Positions 1-7,379 of a stretch of DNA of 64,000 nucleotides are shown in pieces. The notes under the pieces were generated by a model. That model worked only from the letters and a program-made list of their open reading frames with translations, searched no databases and was not told the DNA's origin. How positions within the stretch are numbered: the first letter of the stretch is position 1; each line of letters starts with the position of its first letter. The position numbers were made by a program, and so were the translations under genes. Source of the stretch: Variovorax sp. JS1663 (GTDB lineage: Bacteria; Pseudomonadota; Gammaproteobacteria; Burkholderiales; Burkholderiaceae_C); the NCBI RefSeq assembly GCF_002157355.1, contig NZ_LYMK01000012.1, positions 62,001-126,000 of the forward strand, written 5' to 3'.

Positions 1-438
1 GTGCATGTGCCCTACAAGTCCGGCCCGCAGGTGCTGACCGACGTGGCCGGCGGCCAGGTCGACCTGGCGGTGCTGCCGCTGTCGCTGGCGCAGCCCTTCA
101 TCAAGGACGGCAAGGTCCGCGCCTTCGGCGTCACCTCGCTGGCCCGTTCGCCCAGCGCGCCGGCCATTCCGGCGCTGTCCGAGTCGGCCGAGCTCAAGGG
201 GCTGGAGATGGACGCCTGGCTCGGCGTCCTGGCGCCCACCGGCACGCCGGCCGCCGTGACGAACGCCTGGGTCGCCGCGCTCGATGCCACCCTCAAGGAC
301 CCCGAGATCGCACGCAAGCTCGGCGACATCGCGGTCAAGCCGCAGCTGATCGCCGGCCCGGCCTTCGCCGACTACCTGGCGAAGGAGCGCAAGGCCATCG
401 CGGGCGTGGTGCAGACCGCCGGCATCAAGACCGAATAA
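1..438 (+). CDS. Bug/TctC-family solute receptor, C-terminal part only
   Basis: This is the last 145 residues of a periplasmic solute-binding protein of the Bug (TctC) family. These proteins usually run to about 320 residues, so more than half lies upstream of the window and the GTG at position 1 is internal. The visible part has the family's 'VPYKSGPQVLTDVAGGQVD' stretch, then a GxPAAVTNAW-type segment and a short C-terminal helix ending in AGIKTE. Members capture carboxylic acids or related anions in the periplasm. The TauE/SafE gene follows 20 bases later and an amidohydrolase after that, so the three may form one uptake/turnover unit. The ligand cannot be read from sequence. Confidence 0.88.
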   Translation: MHVPYKSGPQVLTDVAGGQVDLAVLPLSLAQPFIKDGKVRAFGVTSLARSPSAPAIPALSESAELKGLEMDAWLGVLAPTGTPAAVTNAWVAALDATLKDPEIARKLGDIAVKPQLIAGPAFADYLAKERKAIAGVVQTAGIKTE

Positions 439-458
439 GACAACGCGAGGAGCGCCCC

Positions 459-1208
459 ATGCTGATGTCGCTGTCCAGCGCGTGGATCCTGCTGCCGGCG
501 GTGCTGCTGGCCGGCGGCCTGATCGGCGCCAGCGGCATCGGCGGCGTGCTGCTGGTGCCGGTGCTGACCCAACTGGGCGGGGTGCCGCTGCCGCAAGCCA
601 TTGCCGCCGCTTCGCTGGGTTTCGCATTGCCGGCGCTGGTGGTGCTGGGGCCGCTGCGCCGCCAGCGCGACATGGCCATGCGCTGCCTGCCCCTGCTGGC
701 GGGCGCGCTGGCAGGGGCCGCGGCCGGCGCCCTGCTGGTGCGCTGGCTGCCTGGCGCGGTGCTGATGACCGGCGTGACGCTGCTGGTGCTGTTCTCCGGC
801 TGGCGCGGCCTGCGCGCATCGCAGACGCCGACCGTGCCCGCCGCGCCGCTGGGCGCCGCGGCACTGCTCGGGCTCGGCGCCCTGGTGGGCCTGGGCTCCG
901 CACTCACCGGCACCGGCGGCCCGGTGCTGGTGCTCCCGCTCCTGATGCTGCTGCGCCAGCCGATCGTCTTTGCCATCGTGGCGGCGCAGGCGTCGCAGTT
1001 GCCGATCGCCCTGGCCAGCGGCGCGGTGCATGCGATCGAAGGCCGGCTCGACCTGCGGCTGGCGGCACTGTGCGGCCTGCTGATGCTCGCCGGTTCCATT
1101 GCCGGGCAACGCGCCGCGGCCGGGCTCGACGTTCGGCAGTTGCAGCGCTTCGTCTCCATGCTGCTGCTGGCGGTCGGCGCCTGGTTCGCGTGGCTGCTCT
1201 GGGCCTGA
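459..1208 (+). CDS. TauE/SafE-family membrane exporter
   Basis: A 249-residue, strongly hydrophobic protein with about seven to eight membrane segments arranged as two similar halves. The first half has a GASGIGGVLLVPVL motif (about residues 24-37) and the second repeats the pattern near GLGSALTGTGGPVLVLPL (about residues 147-164). This is the organisation of the TauE/SafE family, proposed to move sulfite, sulfoacetate or other organic anions across the inner membrane. The start is ATG, after a GAGGAG-type ribosome site 6-7 bases upstream. It sits between a Bug receptor and an amidohydrolase, so the anion could be a substrate or product of that enzyme. Family call is firm; substrate is unknown. 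Confidence 0.85.
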   Translation: MLMSLSSAWILLPAVLLAGGLIGASGIGGVLLVPVLTQLGGVPLPQAIAAASLGFALPALVVLGPLRRQRDMAMRCLPLLAGALAGAAAGALLVRWLPGAVLMTGVTLLVLFSGWRGLRASQTPTVPAAPLGAAALLGLGALVGLGSALTGTGGPVLVLPLLMLLRQPIVFAIVAAQASQLPIALASGAVHAIEGRLDLRLAALCGLLMLAGSIAGQRAAAGLDVRQLQRFVSMLLLAVGAWFAWLLWA

Positions 1209-1228
1209 GCCCCGACGAGGAAACGACC

Positions 1229-2641
1229 ATGCTCTCCCCCGAACACCTGAACACCCGCCAGCCCCTTCTGCTGGCCCCCGAATGGCTGATGCTGCCCGAG
1301 GGGCCGCGCGAGGGCCAGGCCGTGCTCATCGAGAACGGCCGCTTCACGCAGGTCGGCCCGCTCGCCGCGCTGCGCGAGGCGCATCCCGGCCTGGAAGCCG
1401 CCCTGCTGCCGCAGCGCCTGCTGATGCCGGGCCTGGTCGACACCCACACCCACCTCACCCAGTCCTTCGGCAAGGCGCTGGCCTTCGGCGAGCCCTCGGA
1501 GATCTTCCGCCGCATCTGGGTGCCGATGGAGGCCACGCTCGACGAGCAGGCCGCCTACCTGTCCGCCAAGCTCGCCGCGCTGGAGTCGCTGCGCGGCGGC
1601 TTCACCACCGTGGTCGATGCGGGCACGCGCTCGCAGGTCGGCCTCGATGCGGTGGCGAGCGCCGCGCGCGATACCGGCATCCGCTGCGTGCTGGGCATGA
1701 TCTGCAACGACGCGGGCCTCGAAGGCGACGAGGCCGCGACGCGCCGCATCCTCGACGATGCCGCGACCTTCCTCGCGCGGCTGGAGCACGACCCGCTGGT
1801 GCATCCCTCGCTCGCCATCTCGATCCCCGAGGCGGCGAGCGACCGCATGCTGCACGCGGTCGCCGCGCTCACGCTGGAAAGCGGACGGCGCTTCCAGACC
1901 CATGTCAACGAACACCTGGCCGCGGTAGAGCGTTCGCTGGTGGCGCGCGGGCTGCGTCCGCTCGAAGTGCTGCATGCCTGCGGCGCGCTCAATGCCTCGG
2001 CGCTGCTGGCCCACGCCACGCTGCTGACCCCGCGCGAGATCGGCCTCCTGCGCGACAGCGGTGCCTCCGTGGCCTACAACCCCGTGGCCAGCCAGTGGAA
2101 GGGCAATGCCGTGCTCGACGCCGGCCTGCTCGGCCTGCTCGGCGTGCCCTTCGGCCTCGGCACCGACGGCACGCGCGCCGACGGTTTCCGGTTGATGGAC
2201 GCCGCCGAAGCCACGCAGCGCCTGACGCAGGGTCTCGCGAACGGCGATTCCTCCTGCGGCGGCGGCTGGCTCTGGCTGGACCATGCGACACACGGCGGCG
2301 CGGAGGCGGCCGGGCTGGGCGCACTCACCGGCCGCATCGCCGAGGGGCTGGCCGCCGATTTCCTGGTCGTGGACCTGGACGTCCCCGAGTTCGCGCCGAG
2401 CTGGGACCTCGGCTGGGAGCTGGTGCGCTTCGCGAACCGCGACCAGATCGAGGCCGTGTTCGTGAACGGCGCGCTGCGGCTGTGGCAAGGCTGGCCGATC
2501 GACTGGGATGCGCGCGCGCTGATGCGCGAGGTGCGCGAGATCGCGCGGCGCGATGTGCGGCGTGCGCCGATCCAGCGCGTGCACCCCGTCTCGGACCTGC
2601 ACCGCGCACAGCAGCAGCAGCAGCCTTCCGGGCGCGCCTGA
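1229..2641 (+). CDS. Metal-dependent amidohydrolase (TrzN/AtzA, SAH/MTA deaminase-like)
   Basis: A 470-residue amidohydrolase-superfamily enzyme, predicted to hydrolyse an amino or halo group from a heterocycle or nucleoside-like compound in the cytoplasm. The HxH metal motif is D71-T-H73-T-H75, followed by THVNEH in mid-protein, HATLL with its metal or base histidine, and the GLGTDGTRADG aspartate motif near the C terminus. The spacing is that of the ATZ/TRZ branch. An open frame runs far upstream, but the ATG at 1229 has a GAGGAAA ribosome site and follows the TauE stop by 20 bases. The C terminus has an odd five-glutamine run before PSGRA. The true substrate is unknown. Confidence 0.82.
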   Translation: MLSPEHLNTRQPLLLAPEWLMLPEGPREGQAVLIENGRFTQVGPLAALREAHPGLEAALLPQRLLMPGLVDTHTHLTQSFGKALAFGEPSEIFRRIWVPMEATLDEQAAYLSAKLAALESLRGGFTTVVDAGTRSQVGLDAVASAARDTGIRCVLGMICNDAGLEGDEAATRRILDDAATFLARLEHDPLVHPSLAISIPEAASDRMLHAVAALTLESGRRFQTHVNEHLAAVERSLVARGLRPLEVLHACGALNASALLAHATLLTPREIGLLRDSGASVAYNPVASQWKGNAVLDAGLLGLLGVPFGLGTDGTRADGFRLMDAAEATQRLTQGLANGDSSCGGGWLWLDHATHGGAEAAGLGALTGRIAEGLAADFLVVDLDVPEFAPSWDLGWELVRFANRDQIEAVFVNGALRLWQGWPIDWDARALMREVREIARRDVRRAPIQRVHPVSDLHRAQQQQQPSGRA

Positions 2642-2672
2642 AGAATTCACGCGGGGAGGCTACGATCGGCGG

Positions 2673-2985
2673 ATGCCCCTCCGCCCTGCCTGCCTGCCGT
2701 CGCGCGCGAGCGGACGGCGCCGCGTTGCCATGGCGGCCCTGCTCGCGCTCACCGTCGCCGCGCCGGCCGCAGCGGCCGGGCCCGACAGGCAGAACTGGTT
2801 TGACGATCCCTTCTTCCAGGTGGCCTCGGGCCTGCGCACGTGCCCGGTGCCCGAAGGCCCGCTCTACACCGAAGCCGAGCGGCGCTCGCAGATGCACGCC
2901 CGGCTGGAGCGCGGCACCAGCTGCTGGCTGGAGGGCCGCTGCAAGACAGCAGGGCAAGCCACCCTATCCGGTCGCAACGCCCTGA
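2673..2985 (+). pseudogene. Remnant of a small secreted (BON-like) protein, internal deletion and frame change
   Basis: The ATG at 2673 opens a signal peptide (AMAALLALTVAAPAAAAGP) followed by NWFDDPFFQVASGLRTCPV and a GTSCWLEGRC stretch. These resemble small exported proteins of Burkholderiales that carry a BON domain. After 'EGRCK' (about 2945) the frame loses coding character and runs without a stop into the downstream genes. In another frame the DNA at 2950-2985 encodes QGKPPYPVATP and a stop, which looks like the normal C terminus of such a protein. The simplest reading is that the middle domain was deleted out of frame. Family assignment is from memory of the motif pattern and is the weak point. 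Confidence 0.5.
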
Positions 2986-3027
2986 ACACCGCACCACACA
3001 ACAAGAGACAAGCCCGAGACACAACGA

Positions 3028-3960
3028 ATGATCGAAAGAAAGAACCACCTCGACACCCGCGCCATATCGCTGCTGCTGTTCTGCTGCGCCTTCTGGGGCC
3101 TGCAGCAGATCCTCATCAAGACCACCGTGACCGAGGTACCGCCGCTGTGGCAGGCCACGATCCGCATGAGCGGCGCCGTGCTGCTGCTGTGGCTGTGGTG
3201 CCTGTGGCGCCGCGTGCCCCTGTTCGAGCGCGATGGCACCCTGCCCGGCGGGCTGCTGGCCGGCCTGCTGTTCACGGCCGAATTCATCGGCATCTACATC
3301 GGGCTGCAGCACACCAGCGCGTCGCGGCTCACCGTCTTCCTCTACACCGCGCCCTTCGTGGTGGCGCTGCTGCTGCCGCGCTTCGTGCCGGCCGAGCGGT
3401 TGCGCGGCGCGCAATGGCTGGGCCTGGCCATCGCCTTCGTCGGCGTGGTGGTGGCCTTCAGCGAGAGCTTCGGCCACAGCAGCTCGCGGCAGCTCCTGGG
3501 CGACGCGCTCGCGCTGATGGCCGGCATCGCCTGGGGACTCACCACGCTGGCGATCCGCAGCACGCGGCTGGCCACGGCGAGCGCCGAGAAGACGCTCTTC
3601 TATCAGATCGCCGTCACGGCGGCGGTGTCGCCGCTGCTGTCGATCGCGCTGGGCGAGCGCTGGGGCGTCTCGTACTCCGGCTACGCCTGGTTCTCGATCG
3701 CACTGCAGACCGTGATCGGCGCCTTCGCGAGCTACCTGGCCTGGATGTGGATGCTGCGGCATTACCCGGCCACGCGCATCTCCTCCTTCACCTTCCTCAC
3801 CCCGCTGTTCGCGCTGGTCTTCGGCGTGCTGCTGCTCAGCGAGCCGCTGACCTTGCAGCTGGTGCTCGCGCTGACCGGCGTGGCGCTTGGGATCGTGCTG
3901 GTCAACCGGAAGACGGCGCCGCCGATGGTCCGGGCCGACGCCGCGCGCCGGGCCAACTGA
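3028..3960 (+). CDS. EamA-family (DMT) transporter
   Basis: A 310-residue inner-membrane protein with ten predicted hydrophobic segments in two EamA repeats, the standard size and layout for drug/metabolite exporters. It starts ISLLLFCCAFWGLQQI and the second repeat begins near LGDALALMAGIAWGLTTLAI, both typical helix-1 patterns. The ATG at 3028 follows the broken small gene by 42 bases. The glutaminase gene starts 32 bases after its stop, so the two are likely co-transcribed. DMT exporters often move amino acids or metabolites outward, which would fit a glutamine/glutamate neighbour, but that link is only positional. Confidence 0.88.
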   Translation: MIERKNHLDTRAISLLLFCCAFWGLQQILIKTTVTEVPPLWQATIRMSGAVLLLWLWCLWRRVPLFERDGTLPGGLLAGLLFTAEFIGIYIGLQHTSASRLTVFLYTAPFVVALLLPRFVPAERLRGAQWLGLAIAFVGVVVAFSESFGHSSSRQLLGDALALMAGIAWGLTTLAIRSTRLATASAEKTLFYQIAVTAAVSPLLSIALGERWGVSYSGYAWFSIALQTVIGAFASYLAWMWMLRHYPATRISSFTFLTPLFALVFGVLLLSEPLTLQLVLALTGVALGIVLVNRKTAPPMVRADAARRAN

Positions 3961-3992
3961 ACAACGCCAATCCCCACGCCGCTTCATCGACG

Positions 3993-4907
3993 ATGAACTT
4001 TCAGCCCCTCCTCGACGAGATCCACGACGAGATCCGCCCCCTGCTGGGCCAGGCCGGCACCGTGGCCAGCTACATCCCCGCGCTCGCACGCGTGCCGGCG
4101 GCGCAGTTCGGCATCGCGCTGCGCACCTGCCAGGGCGCAGAGGCGCAGGCGGGCGATGCCGCCACGCCCTTCTCGATCCAGAGTGTCTCCAAGCTCTTCA
4201 CGCTCACGCTGGCGATGCGGCACATGGGCGATGCGCTGTGGGAGCGCATCGGCCGCGAGCCCTCGGGCAATCCCTTCAATTCGCTGGTGCAGCTCGAGAG
4301 CGAGCAAGGCAAGCCGCGCAACCCCTTCATCAATGCCGGCGCGATCGCAGTGGCAGACCGCCTGCTCAGCCGCGGCGACGCCAAGGCCGAGCTGCTGGCA
4401 CTGATGGCCAGCCTGTGCGGCGAACCCGTCGCCTTCGATGCCGAGGTGGCCGCTTCCGAAGCGGCGACGGGCTACCGCAACCACGCGCTGGCCAACTTCA
4501 TGAAAAGCTTCGGCAAGCTCGACAACGACGTCGAGGCGGTGCTGGACCTGTACTTCCACCAGTGCTCGCTGCGCATGAGCTGCGTGCAGCTGGCGCGCGC
4601 GGCCGGCTTCCTGTGCCGCGATGGCGCGCATCCGCGCAGCGGCGAGGCGGACATCACGACCGAGCGGCATGCGCGCCGCATCAACGCGCTGATGCTGACC
4701 TGCGGCACCTACGATGCCGCCGGCGACGTGGCCTTCTCGATCGGCCTGCCCTGCAAGAGCGGCGTGGGCGGCGGCATCGTCGCGGTGGTGCCGGACCGGC
4801 TCACGCTGTGCGTCTGGTCGCCGGCGCTCGATGCGACGGGCAATTCGCTGCTGGGCAGGAAGGCGCTCGAGCTCTTCGTCGCGAAGACGGGCCTGTCGAT
4901 CTTCTGA
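3993..4907 (+). CDS. glsA: Glutaminase
   Basis: A 304-residue glutaminase of the beta-lactamase-fold family, converting glutamine to glutamate and ammonia in the cytoplasm. The catalytic SxxK is S64-V-S-K67 within FSIQSVSKLF, and the family motifs GNPFNS, NPFINAGAIAV, NHALANFMKSFG, MLTCGTYDAAGD and CKSGVGGGI are all present in order. Length is normal. The upstream frame is open far beyond the gene because the broken small ORF shares it; the ATG at 3993 matches the usual N terminus (MNFQPLLDEI). It follows a DMT exporter and converges on a LysR gene, with only 7 bases between the stop codons. Confidence 0.95.
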   Translation: MNFQPLLDEIHDEIRPLLGQAGTVASYIPALARVPAAQFGIALRTCQGAEAQAGDAATPFSIQSVSKLFTLTLAMRHMGDALWERIGREPSGNPFNSLVQLESEQGKPRNPFINAGAIAVADRLLSRGDAKAELLALMASLCGEPVAFDAEVAASEAATGYRNHALANFMKSFGKLDNDVEAVLDLYFHQCSLRMSCVQLARAAGFLCRDGAHPRSGEADITTERHARRINALMLTCGTYDAAGDVAFSIGLPCKSGVGGGIVAVVPDRLTLCVWSPALDATGNSLLGRKALELFVAKTGLSIF

Positions 4908-4914
4908 CCGGCCG

Positions 4915-5811
4915 TCAGCTGCGGCCGAACTCCAGCAGCATCTCGATCACCCGCTGCGTGGCGCCGTCCAGCGTGCCCTGCGCGCGGTACGCGATGGCCA
5001 GGTGGCGTGTGAGCCTGGGGCTCAGCGGCCGCGTCTGCACATGCTCGCCCGCGTCGGCCACCTTGCCTTCGTCGGGCGCGGGCAGCAGCGCCACGCCGTA
5101 GCCCGCGGCGACCAGCCCGCGCATGGCGACGTCGTAGTTGTGCTCGATGCGCGCACGCGGTGCGAAGCCGGCATTCGCGAACCATTCCATGGTCAGCGCG
5201 TACATGCGCGAGCCCGGCTCGTTCATGATCAGCGGCTGCTGCGCCAGCCAGGCCGGCGTGACGCGACGCGGCGCCTGCCAGCGCGCGGGGATGAAGGCCA
5301 TCATCGAGTGCTGGCGCCAGGGCGCCAGTGCCAGGCCCGGCATCGCGGGCTGCGGCAGCGCGATGATGGCCAGATCCAGCGCGCCCGCCAGCACGCCCGA
5401 GACCGAGTACTCCGAGCCCAGGAAGCTCGGCGTGAGCACGATGTCGGGGTAGCGCTCCAGCAGCGCATGGAACACCGGCGGAAGCAGGTCGACCACCACG
5501 CTGGTGGTGCTGCAGCCGATGCGCACCCGGCCGGCCAGTCCCTGGTGCTGGCGCCGCACCGCATCGATGGCGTCGTCGGCGTCGCGCAGCAGGCGCCGGC
5601 CGCGCTCCACCAGCACGGCGCCGGCCGGCGTGGGCGTGACCCGCCGCGCGCCGCGCAGCAGCAGCGTCGCGCCCAGGCGCGACTCCAGCTCGCCGACATG
5701 CAGGCTGACGGTCGGCTGCGCCAGGTGCAGGGACTGCGCGGCGGCCGAGAAGGTGCCCAGGTCGGCGATGGCGACCAGGGTTCGGACCTGGTCGAGGTTC
5801 AGCTCTCTCAT
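4915..5811 (-). CDS. LysR-family transcriptional regulator
   Basis: A 298-residue LysR-type regulator. Residues 1-60 form the winged helix-turn-helix (DLGTFSAAAQSLHLAQPTVS, then ELESRLGATLLLRG). The rest is the periplasmic-binding-protein-like effector domain, with VRIGCSTTSVVVDLLPPVF opening lobe one. It converges on glsA and diverges from the small DUF1127 gene; the 89-base gap on that side is where it should bind. An ATCAG-N5-CTGAT dyad (5810-5824) overlaps its own start codon and could serve autoregulation. The target gene is not identifiable from sequence. Confidence 0.93.
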   Translation of the reverse strand: MRELNLDQVRTLVAIADLGTFSAAAQSLHLAQPTVSLHVGELESRLGATLLLRGARRVTPTPAGAVLVERGRRLLRDADDAIDAVRRQHQGLAGRVRIGCSTTSVVVDLLPPVFHALLERYPDIVLTPSFLGSEYSVSGVLAGALDLAIIALPQPAMPGLALAPWRQHSMMAFIPARWQAPRRVTPAWLAQQPLIMNEPGSRMYALTMEWFANAGFAPRARIEHNYDVAMRGLVAAGYGVALLPAPDEGKVADAGEHVQTRPLSPRLTRHLAIAYRAQGTLDGATQRVIEMLLEFGRS

Positions 5812-5900
5812 CAGTAATCCTGATTGGTAGCCTCAGAAATTTCGACTTCCACAATAACACGCGGCAGCGCACCATGGCGTTCATGTCAGGAGAACATGCG

Positions 5901-6083
5901 ATGGAATCGATGATGCTCAAGCTGCTGAAGGCGCTGGCCGATCGGGCCGCGCGGTCGAAGGCGCGCCGCCGCGCTCGGCAACAGGCCCTCCAGCTCAAGG
6001 GCATGAGCGAGCACGAGCTGCTCGATCTCGGCATCGGCCGCAGCGAGGTGCCGGCGCTGGTGCAGTCCTCGCGGGCGCGCTGA
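5901..6083 (+). CDS. DUF1127-type small basic protein
   Basis: A 60-residue protein with an Arg/Lys-rich middle (ARSKARRRARQQ) and the C-terminal DUF1127 pattern MSEHELLDLGIGRSEV. Members of this family in alphaproteobacteria have been tied to phosphate metabolism and RNA turnover; in betaproteobacteria the role is unclear. The frame opens at 5874, but an AGGAG lies 8 bases before the ATG at 5901, so that start is preferred. It is divergent from the LysR gene and isolated on its other side. No transport or enzyme motif is visible. Confidence 0.72.
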   Translation: MESMMLKLLKALADRAARSKARRRARQQALQLKGMSEHELLDLGIGRSEVPALVQSSRAR

Positions 6084-6099
6084 GGTCCGCGAACGGATT

Positions 6100-6171
6100 T
6101 CAGCGGGAAGGCGGGGGCTCGTAGTCCTTCTGGTTTTCGATGTTCGACATCGGATTCATGTCATTGCTCAT
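6100..6171 (-). CDS. Possible 23-residue hydrophilic peptide
   Basis: An open frame of 23 codons (MSNDMNPMSNIENQKDYEPP and three more residues) lies 26 bases downstream of the OmpA-type lipoprotein gene on the same strand. Its Asn/Asp/Glu-rich composition differs from the Ala/Arg/Pro-rich noise frames of this GC-rich DNA, which is the only argument for it. No good ribosome site precedes the ATG and no homology is claimed. It could equally be 3' untranslated sequence of the operon. Confidence 0.25.
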   Translation of the reverse strand: MSNDMNPMSNIENQKDYEPPPSR

Positions 6172-6197
6172 GGGGTTCGGTCGGCGGCCTCGGCGTC

Positions 6198-7379
6198 TCA
6201 GGCCGCGCAATCGACGATGCTGAAATCGACCCGGCGATCCGGCGCGTCGACGACGTCGTCGGTGCCGCTGCCGACGAGGTTGTGCCTGGAACCCATGCCC
6301 ACGGTGCGCGTCCGGCCGGCCAGCTCCGGCAATTCCGCGCTCAGCTTCTGGCGGATGAACGAAGCGCGGCGGGCGGACAGGCTGTCGTTGACCGCTTCCG
6401 GCCCGGTCTTGCTGCTGTGGCCCACGATGTCCATGCAGGTCTTCGCACTGCCCGCCTGCCGCGCGATCTGGCGCAGCCACATGCCGTAGGCACTGGTGAG
6501 CCGGTGGTCGGACCAGAACTCCGTGCTGCCCGGATTGAAGAGGAACTTGACGCTCAGGTTCTTCTGCGTGAGCCCGTAGGCCACCAGGCGGCCGAAGGCT
6601 TCCTCGGCCTCGGCCACCCGCCCGAGCTTGACGCTGCTGAGGTAGACGCCGTTGAGCACCCGGAGCTGGTTGCCGCCCGGCGCTGCCGACAGCTTGCGGT
6701 ACTCAGCCAGCGCCTCACGGTAGCGGCCGGCGTTGTAGAGTGCCGCCGCCTCGTGGACGGTGGTGGCTGCGGCGATGCGGCCCAGGTAGGTGGGATCGGC
6801 GGCGTGGCCGGCCGGTGTGGTGCTGGTGCGGACATAGCCGTCCACGGTCTCGTCCTTCATCAGCACGGGACTGTCGCGGTAGTAGTTCATCGGCTTCATG
6901 TCGATGCCGTCCTGGTGCGCCAGCGCCGAGGACTGGCCAATGACCTCGCCACTCCTGATCTCCACCAGGGCCAGATTCAAACGGTAGGCAGTGCGGGCCC
7001 GGGCCAGCGAACCAACGAGCAGGTATTGCGCCGTCGAAATGCTGGAAGCCTGGAAGGGCAGGAGCTCGAACTGGCGTTGCTGCTGCAGGCGCTCGCCGAT
7101 CGCCCGGTCCATCTGCTGGGTCGCGACGGTCTGCTGGCCGCTGTCGGCGGCGATGGTCGGATCGAGCACAACCGTTCCCCTGTCCTGCCCGGCCAGGCGC
7201 CTGGGTAGCGTGCGGGTTTGCTCGAAGAGTTCGTCGGCCGCTGCGGCGATGGCGCGGTCGTAGGGCAAGGCTTCTTCGCTCACCGCCACGGGCCGCGTGC
7301 CGCATCCGGCGAGGGTGAAACAGGCGGGGGCGAGCAGCAGGCTGGACAGCAGCGGCGCCACAAAGGCGTGGGATTTCAT
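6198..7379 (-). CDS. OmpA-domain outer-membrane lipoprotein
   Basis: A 393-residue predicted lipoprotein. The signal sequence ends in a lipobox FTLAGC with Cys26 as the lipidation site. Residues about 50-200 resemble an assembly-type N-terminal domain (IGERLQQQRQFELLPF, then a LARARTAYRLNLALVEI strand pattern). A short tetratricopeptide-like stretch follows (YNAGRYREALAEYRKL). The last 90 residues are an OmpA-like peptidoglycan-binding domain (DIVGHSSKTGPEAVNDSLSA, DRRVDFSIV). The ATG at 7379 overlaps the kinase stop as ATGA, pointing to translational coupling; an ATG two codons upstream (7385) is also possible. Likely anchors the kinase system to the cell wall. Confidence 0.8.
   Translation of the reverse strand: MKSHAFVAPLLSSLLLAPACFTLAGCGTRPVAVSEEALPYDRAIAAAADELFEQTRTLPRRLAGQDRGTVVLDPTIAADSGQQTVATQQMDRAIGERLQQQRQFELLPFQASSISTAQYLLVGSLARARTAYRLNLALVEIRSGEVIGQSSALAHQDGIDMKPMNYYRDSPVLMKDETVDGYVRTSTTPAGHAADPTYLGRIAAATTVHEAAALYNAGRYREALAEYRKLSAAPGGNQLRVLNGVYLSSVKLGRVAEAEEAFGRLVAYGLTQKNLSVKFLFNPGSTEFWSDHRLTSAYGMWLRQIARQAGSAKTCMDIVGHSSKTGPEAVNDSLSARRASFIRQKLSAELPELAGRTRTVGMGSRHNLVGSGTDDVVDAPDRRVDFSIVDCAA

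Noticed and set aside
2600..2640. A CAG repeat tract as a phase-variation site
   Set aside because: It is only five repeats at the very end of the amidohydrolase gene, and slippage would change only the final residues.
425..2650. A 741-codon minus-strand frame
   Set aside because: It is antisense to the TauE and amidohydrolase genes, is Arg/Ala/Gln-rich without family motifs, and is explained by the high GC content.
2553..4907. A 784-codon frame suggesting a giant fused protein
   Set aside because: It joins the broken small gene, an out-of-frame stretch of the DMT gene and the glutaminase gene; only the last part (from 3993) has family motifs.
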